From the NCBI GenBank assembly GCA_963971425.1, contig OZ020516.1:20157332-20221331 (forward strand): 64,000 nucleotides of DNA, given 5' to 3'. The translations under genes and the position numbers were made by a program. The first letter of the stretch is position 1. Each line of letters opens with the position of its first letter. This document shows positions 57,265-64,000 of this stretch, one piece after another. The stretch comes from Bryoerythrophyllum caledonicum. Its lineage: Eukaryota > Streptophyta > Bryopsida > Pottiales > Pottiaceae. Under the pieces are notes generated by a model, which did not search any database, was not told the DNA's origin, and saw only the letters and a program-made list of their open reading frames with translations.

Positions 57265-60200
57265 TCAGCTGGAGTCACTATCGTCAGAAAAACTATCACT
57301 ACGCTCCGAGCCACTAACGTAAGCCTCCCCATCTATGAACGGACATGTAGTAACTCTACGTGAGACTACCGTTTGAAGAGGTGGAGGGGAATGTTGTGCT
57401 GCCATGGCGTCTGCAACCTGGGCATCCCAGGGATTCAAATGGAATCGTCGTGTGGGGCTCTTCACCTCCGATAATAATGGAGACAGCACTCCAACATGAG
57501 TCCTTGACAATGATGCCATCAACGACGAAGGCCGACTGCACAAATTAAAGTCTCGTTAAGAATTTAAGCTTGAGACAAGCTAGAACTAAAATTGCATTCC
57601 AAAACTGGAACCGAATCAGGGTAGGACTTATTCACAACGTCTCTTGGGGACGATCTTCATCTCCGACTCGTCGTCATCAACCTCCAAGGGGCGCTTGCGA
57701 GAGCCCTCTGCCACCACCGTTGGCGGTGCTGACTCGACCTCAACAATGTTCGAGACCAAAATGTGCCGCTTTGGCGCCTTGCAGGCCTTAATAGACGCCC
57801 CTTCATTTAAAAAAACAAATCATACGATGTCAGCTATGATACGAAAGTAAAACTAAAGAATATTGTAATAGAATGAACTAACCTGTAGATGCTGTGAGAT
57901 CCAGGACAATGTCCTCCTGCTGTGTGTAGAGATCAATCAGAGCCTCCATGAGGTTCGTAGACTTTTCGCGTACACCACGCCATGGTACGTCGCTATCCGC
58001 CCTCATAGTCAACGGCTCCTGAGTAATGAGATTGGTCATGTGACCATCTGAAGATAGATGAATCCCGTCTCTTTGCAGCTCCATCCTATCAAAGAATGAG
58101 AATGGAACCGCGGGATCTAGTTTCCTTACAAAGCACTTCACAAGGAAGCACTTGTGAGTGCGCCCAGGGTGGCCATCGCGGAAAAGTGGTAGCCCGTTGA
58201 TGGCAAATCACTTTGTCTCCTCGACAAATCCCGCCCAATCGGCCCAGGCTGAAAGTTCATTGGAGATGAACTTCGAATCCGGGTAGAACACGATAAGCGG
58301 CGCCCCGTCACGAAGCAACGCCCCAACCATCTCAAAGGCCCGGTAAATTCAATGGGATTCTTTCTTCCCTCCGTCTGATAACCGGGTTGGAAGCTTGTTC
58401 CAATTTGGTACGTCGATGCCGCCATCAATGTCGGGGACCGGTGAATCCTCTGGTACGTCGAAGAGTACCATATCTGCCAAACCTAGAGCGCAATCCAGAA
58501 CCTCATGTCGCCGATGCTGTGAGCCCGAGTGTTCCTTCAAAAACTTGCGAAGCTCCTTCCAAGCCTCTGGTTCGTCATCCTCTACAACGACGCTGTCAAA
58601 TAGAGACATAATGGAGAGGGCACTCTCACACATCACCTTCACAACAACAGAAGACTGAGGAAGATCAAATAACGGAATCGAATACACCGTCTGAGAGGGC
58701 TTCACATCAAAGGTAGAAGGTCGGCTGCTAGCTGAGGGTGAAACGCCCATCGTCAAAGTCACCGCAGGAAAGACTGCGAATCCTCCAAATCCCCCCAATT
58801 GAGTAAACAGCTTTTGGGGCCCTTCCTTCGCCACCAACGCCGCGAACTCCTTGTACCTCTCCTTCGTCTCTTTCTTCTCCTTCTTCGAACTCTCCTTCTC
58901 TAGCCTATCAGCCTCCCTCTCTTGTTCCTTGATTACTGCCTTAGCCGCTTTCTCAGCAGCCTTGGCTTTGGCCTTCTCGGATTGCTCCTCAGATGCTGCC
59001 AACGGAGCCGCCAACAAGGGAAAGACGCTGCCAACCACAGGAGGCACCGCAATGGACTCGTAGGCCACTCGTAGCTGGACCTCGTCTCCAGGTGTGGGAT
59101 CCACCTCACGCATCTCTAAGTATCAGGGGCATTCGAGGAGGTGGTGCACAGAAAACCGACGCCTCTGTGAATCTGTGAAGATATACTCTGGTGCAGAAGT
59201 ATCTATCCACTTTGTGAAACGGGTGGGTAGATATCCGGCCAACAAGGATCCCTGTGCCACGAGCACCCTCCAAAAATATCGCATCACTGCTCGCTTGAGA
59301 GCCTTCTTGCATCCGTCTTGCGCCATAAACTCCTCACCCTTCGTGTGGGAGCCCCCCTTGCCGATGAGAGTACAGAACACCTTTGTCCACAACGTCATGC
59401 TCTTTGCCTCAATCCATTTCCCAATGGCAGGAATGGGATTTGGAAGCCCATCAGTCTGGAGGACAATGTTGTCCTCAAAGAGAACCTCTGCGTAGAGTTT
59501 CTCAGACTCTTCTTCTAGCTGTGAAACGAAATCCACATAGTTAGGAATTGATCATAAAGTGAACATTCGGAAATAATGAGAATATCAAGAAGCGTTGGAC
59601 ATTACCCTAGCCCAGAACGCTGCCTTGTCAATCCAGCCTCGAAGAACCTTATCAGACGCGGGCGATGCGGGGAAGTTATACTCCATCCTGATGCCCTTGC
59701 TCATATTCCACCACCTGCACTAGCGCGACTTGAACTTCGCAGCTATCCTAGCTGTGGGGATGAGTTGGAGTTTTTTGGGAGTCATCTCGGGCTGCACTTG
59801 GTAAACATCATAGTGACGATTCACCTATATTCCAATATCAATAATTAGAGTGGAATTTACAAGGTCAGAAGTTAGAAATTCGATATGGAAAGGAATGGAA
59901 AATATACATATACCCTACCTCTTTGAAGAAATCCTCCCCGTTTGCCGGGTTGGCAATTGCCAACAACCAAGTAAGCATGGTCTGACAAGTCGTCTTCTTC
60001 TTTGACCACTCAAGGACACTCAGTTCGTAATCTTCATCGCTGATGAGCCCCTTTAATTGCTCAAACTCTAAGAGCCCGAAATGCTCAACACGCTTTAGAT
60101 CGTAAGTGAGGTGTTGCACAACGTGGTCTGATTCTTTTTGCCTACGACAAAAGAGAATTTCAGTGTCAAGAAATGAAGTACAATGGTCAAAGCAACTGAA

Positions 60201-62883
60201 ACAAACAATGTTCGGAGTATCTAAGTTCGTGCGCACCTGTTCAAGTCGGTCATCACGTTGAGCAAGATGTGTCGGTTCTCGATAGTCGGCTCGATAACCA
60301 CGGCTCTAACGGGCACATGAAAGCTGACATCGGATGGGTGTAGTTGGGAAATCACCTCTGTCCAAGCCATATGGCGATGATTGCCATCCCACACGAAGAA
60401 GAATTTCTCTGAGAATGCCGAGTACTCCGGTCGAGTCTTCAACAACTCCTCGAACTTCCGGTCCTCTTCAATCCAAAGCTCTGACCACGTTGACCTGTCT
60501 AGTGGTTGCACCCGCTTCTCGACAAGGGAGAAACTCCTCACCGACACATAAAAACTAGCAGAACGAGGCCGATACCCATTGACGAACTCTCCCTTCAACT
60601 TCTTGACATCACTTCTAAGAGGTAACCTCACCTCAGTCATGGGCACCATCCGGCAGAGAGGAATTGGGAGATCACCACCGAAAGAGCAAATGCTACTCTC
60701 TAGGATGTCGTATGAGGTCCCACGGATGGACCTCCGCAAAGATTGAAGTGTTGGAGCCAGCCCATGCTCATCAACAAGTTTACCAACGCGTTCTTCGTCC
60801 TCTAGAATCTCAAGATCCTCACGTGAAAAAGTAGCTGTAGGTCCCAAACTCTCAACTTGCAATAAGTATGCATAAAAAATCCAAGCAACAAACTGCATCC
60901 ACCTGTCCCATATACTTGAAATGAATTTAGATTAATATCAAGAACAGACCAATAAACTGAATTCTAGCTCATGAATTCCAACTAGTATGGCAAACCATGG
61001 TCATGAAAATAACTTCTAGCGAAACGAACCACTGACCCTTCCACACCCCAGCCTAGACCTCACCATCCTTCCCTCACCCATTCCCCACCCCACCTACACT
61101 TCCCAGCCTCGCACCCACACTCCCTAGCCGACACTCACCCACTCATCACCCTTCCACCCACACTCCCCACCCTCAATCCCTCTCCAATATGCATGATATG
61201 AGCTCATAGACCTGGATCACCGACGCAAGAATTACCGAATCCATGAATACGATCTTATGATGGTGACCATCACAGGAAGGAAAGATATGCACGCGCATCG
61301 AAGACCTTAGCCAGCAGGGGTAGGAATAATAAGTTTTTACGAAAATCAGTGACCCCTGAAAATGGCTTTCGGATCCGAAAGCCATTTTCAGGGGTCACTG
61401 ATTTTCGTAAAAATTCATGATTCCCTCCCCTGCTGGCTAAGGTCCATCGTGCGCGCACTCTATTCGACAAGACTACCATACATGCATGCGCTCGAGGCAG
61501 AGCTCAAAATAAATTCAACCCTGTACCTCCCAACGCACCTTCTCACGTCGTGCCCCTCCCGCACTTCCCATCCTCTGACCCACACTCTCTCTTTGTGCCC
61601 GAGCTACACCGACGCAAAATCGCACCAAAACCCTAACGAATTCCCCCAGCTCAACCTAATTACAAGGAATGGCAAATACAAAACACGGAGACGAATTGAT
61701 GACGTACCTGGAGTTCTGCCATTTTCTGCAGTTCCGCCTCTGCTGCCATCGAACTCCGCCGCTTACTCCCTGCGCACGCAACCTGCAAGGACATAGATTT
61801 TCACTAGATTCAGCAACTCCGCCATGAAGACTAACAAAATTTCAGTGTACATCTCCCGAGAAGCAGGTCTGAAAACATGAGAAGTTCTCGGAAGCTTGAA
61901 GAACCTAACCCGGATGAAGAAGGAGGAACCCAAACCCTGCTCGAGGTTGCAACGTGAGCCGTATGCAGCTCAGTGACCAACGTCTGAAGAGACGAACCTA
62001 CGGGCCCCACATGAATCCTAAACCCTAATTATCGGGGGTAGTGTGGCCTTTTCGGGAGCCCAGAAACGAATCTGTAAGGTTCTGAAACCAAATATGTGAC
62101 GTATGTCTTTAATACACTGATTCTCGGGAGCTCTATGACCGGTCGGTAGCTCATTGAACAAATAGAACCACAACGATAAGAGTCACTCCTGATCTTAGAA
62201 CGGGTACAAGAACGGGTATAGATTGATCAAAGATTAATCTTACTGTGACATACCTGATTTAGTGGGTCCCTTTGAAGTTCCAGTAATTTGTCCGCGAGGT
62301 CCTCCACGCCTCCTTGATGAGACATTACTCCTTTACCGGATGCCTTTGATGAGGAACCGTCTCCGAGCAGTGTGGGTCGTGATTGATTTCCCAGGCTCCT
62401 GATTTCTTCACTTGAGTCACTATTTTGGCAGTCAGACTGGCCTTTACTGCCTTCAGAACCTTTATCCACTTGTAACGAGGTCTCACTGGTACTAGATCTT
62501 TGATACATTTTCCTGGAGTTTCCTTCTATAGTGTGTGCCTCTTCAAAATGCTCATGAATACTTACGATGGTACAAGACTCCTGATTATCAATCCGGGAGG
62601 CCAGAATCAGATGAACCATTGGACTTTCTTCTATTCAGCCACATAAAATGATCTAAATATATTGAATATCTAAACATACCTGAATCTGTGATTGCACTGG
62701 CTGCGGTCCCTGGTGGATACTTGACAAAGCCCTAAAACGTTCGCCCGATTCCGATGTTTCGACTTCCAAATTCTGAGCAGCCAACAATGACTGTTGTCTG
62801 CGCCGATCCTTTCGAGCCCGCGTGTGCTTCGGATTAGAGAAATTGGTACTTCGCTTCTTCCGGCCACCTATCTTAGTCATCAT
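57265..62883 (-). pseudogene. ParB-methyltransferase-like gene, copy E
   Basis: Exons: I 62680-62883, II 62254-62616, III 61708-61782, IV 60237-60856, fused V/VI 59919-60141, VII 59606-59824, VIII 57883-59518, IX 57631-57800, X 57265-57535. Exons I to IV keep exactly the lengths of copy B (204, 363, 75, 620 bp). The ParB box reads D-G-N-H-R-H-M-A-W. A deletion joins exon V to the end of VI and removes the intron. Exon IX lost about 47 bp. Splice changes: no AG before exon II, the acceptor of exon IV moved by one base, ATAAGT instead of GTAAGT after exon IX. Exon VIII has several TGG-to-TGA changes (e.g. near 59123 and 58348), and exon VII has a TAG. It still shows the motif-IV-like F-D-V-P-E and D-L-T-A-S-T-G. 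Confidence 0.85.
61303..61444. repeat. 142-bp palindrome centred on GGATCC, intron III of copy E
   Basis: The inner 80 bp (61334-61413) are a perfect palindrome. The outer 18 bp of each arm (61303-61320 and 61427-61444) also match perfectly, with 5 mismatches in the 13 bp between. In total 66 of 71 pairs match. Confidence 0.94.
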
Positions 62884-63558
62884 CTACAAGATAGCCAAAC
62901 CACTCATCCGTACTCTCTTTCAACATCAGAGCCTCCCTATGAATCCATACAACTCAGTGCAATACTCCTGTGTTGCGGTGATAGAGCCCCTCTTCTACTC
63001 TATCTTGCTACCGTTTACACCAAAGATCTACTATTTAATATTAAGCTCTTCTCAGATCTAGTTTATTACACGCTGTCGCAAAGCCCTACAATAGCTGTCC
63101 ATTATAATCCGCTGGTCCATCCGTCAATTACGGGGCACAATTATTGTTAAGCATCTTCATAGTTGAAAATTTACGATCCGGAAAATCTAAAGTTGTATTC
63201 ATTATGTGACTACAACAAGACAATTAACAAAAATGGTAATCGGTATTCCAGCTCACGACTTTCTTAATTCAATTTAATCTGGAAGATTAACTAGTGTCAT
63301 TGTACACTCAAGCCGCCAACAGGCTGGAAAAGAACCACTCTCTATAGATTTAAGTATTTCTGCCGTAATTTCACTCTTTCAAAATTTATAGATTTCCACG
63401 TATGTTGCCATGTATAAGAAAATATATTTCCGCCGTAATCAATTCTTTACCAGTTCAATATTTGAACAAGGGTGGCAAGCTAGTTCTTTCTCTCTTTCGC
63501 AATTCAGTTGTCATTGCACCCCACCCTCCTTTAACACCGCCTCTGATAGTCGGTGTGC
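62884..63558. promoter_or_regulatory. Shared upstream region between divergent genes of element E
   Basis: 675 bp, aligned by eye over nearly all its length with 17022-17704 of element B, including a TATAAG-type box about 145 bp before the transposase ATG. Bidirectional promoter by position. Confidence 0.5.
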
Positions 63559-64000
63559 ATGGCGTCTCTTACTTCTCATCAAGGCGGCGCTCCACTTGTC
63601 GTGCCCATTGGCGACAATGGCACAGTCTGTATCTCCGAGTCAATGCTATGTGTTCGTTTTGGTTATCGGGCTGGCACAGTCCACATTGAACAAAAAGTCT
63701 ATGATAGCAAAGGTATTCATCAGCAATCTATTTATCAAGTGAAAGACAGTGATGCAGCTGGATTTTTTTGGAGCTTGTGTCGTGGTTCATTCAAAGTATT
63801 TGGTGTTACAGATGTTCAATTCGCCGCTCATGCGTCCGTAGCCGTCATGACTCCTCCGACCGATTCTGGTGATACCGTACTCGTGCCCGGTTTAGGCACT
63901 AGGTCTAACCCAAGCGTCCATGTTCTTAGCGATACAGAGGAAGATGAACTATCTGATGTGAACCTTGCTCAGTCAAAGATCCCATGGACCTCAGCTCATG
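63559..64000 (+). CDS. MULE transposase N-terminus, copy E (runs off window)
   Basis: The ATG at 63559 opens a frame of 147 codons with no stop to the window edge. M-A-S-L-T-S-H-Q-G-G, Q-S-I-Y-Q-V-K-D, F-W-S-L-C-R-G-S-F-K-V and G-T-R-S-N-P-S-V match copies B and C. This N-terminal region has no family I recognise; the zinc, MULE and SWIM parts should follow outside. Unlike copy C it has no break here. Confidence 0.75.
   Translation, partial: MASLTSHQGGAPLVVPIGDNGTVCISESMLCVRFGYRAGTVHIEQKVYDSKGIHQQSIYQVKDSDAAGFFWSLCRGSFKVFGVTDVQFAAHASVAVMTPPTDSGDTVLVPGLGTRSNPSVHVLSDTEEDELSDVNLAQSKIPWTSAH

Larger units (their letters stand above)
56481..64000 (+). mobile_element. Element E: MULE family copy, right part outside window
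   Basis: Begins with the type-2 end at 56481; TGTCCTAGGA at 56471-56480 is the expected left target duplication. The order is as in element B: partner gene on the minus strand (62883 down to 57265), shared upstream region, transposase on the plus strand from 63559. The subterminal motif CCTATGGCCGTGG is at 56585-56597. It is close in sequence to B over its whole visible length. The type-1 end lies beyond 64000. Confidence 0.9.

Overview
The window is eukaryotic and very likely from a land plant. It has spliced genes with GTAAGT-type donors, a CACTA element with CACTATAAGAAA termini, tRNA-derived SINEs and a MULE-type transposase with a SWIM zinc finger. No diagnostic housekeeping gene is present, so I do not name a species. 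Almost the whole window is transposon inside transposon, and I see no intact host gene with confidence.

The dominant theme is one large DNA-transposon family with five copies, called A to E here: A 1-6682 (left end outside the window), B 7433-22103 (complete, 14,671 bp), C 23841-44726 (rearranged and hollowed by insertions), D 35496-42174 (an internal-deletion copy inserted inside C) and E 56481 to beyond 64000. B and D are each bounded by a perfect 10-bp target-site duplication. The termini begin CAG and run into GCTATCTTGTGAGC followed by a short array of GGYGAGC heptamers. The two ends differ: end type 1 (CAGCAACGC or CAGCGACGC) lies beside the transposase, end type 2 (CAGGATTGC or CAGGAATGC) beside the second gene.

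The family encodes two divergently transcribed genes. One is a Mutator-like transposase with a WRKY-GCM1-like zinc-binding region, a MULE core and a C-terminal SWIM finger. The other is a ten-exon gene whose model keeps one reading frame over 4,020 coding bases (1,339 codons plus stop). Its product has a basic N-terminus, a ParB/sulfiredoxin-like domain with a D-G-N-H-R box, a charged coiled coil, and a C-terminal domain laid out like a beta-class N4/N6 DNA methyltransferase with degenerate catalytic motifs. Exon lengths are nearly invariant among copies (exons I to III 204, 363 and 75 bp; exons V, VI and VII 202, 210 and 219 bp; exon IX 217 bp). Finding a ParB-methyltransferase-like partner in a MULE is, to my knowledge, the most novel thing here. 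The intron between exons III and IV carries GGATCC-centred palindromes, up to 142 bp long, in every copy whose intron is in view.

Layout: 1-6682 element A with a decayed partner gene; 7433-22103 element B with a 2.36-kb CACTA element in an intron; 22202-22770 a non-autonomous Helitron; 23841-44726 element C, which contains an unclassified 5.06-kb insertion (29169-34225) and element D, which itself contains a SINE; 44740-45700 a decayed Tc1-like transposon; 47930-48500 a long foldback; 49000-52000 faint gene-like exons; 54390-54743 a SINE; 55740-56390 a LINE reverse-transcriptase fragment; 56481-64000 element E. All family genes visible in full carry stops or splice-site losses, so these copies look inactive. 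The N-terminal part of the element E transposase is open to the window edge.
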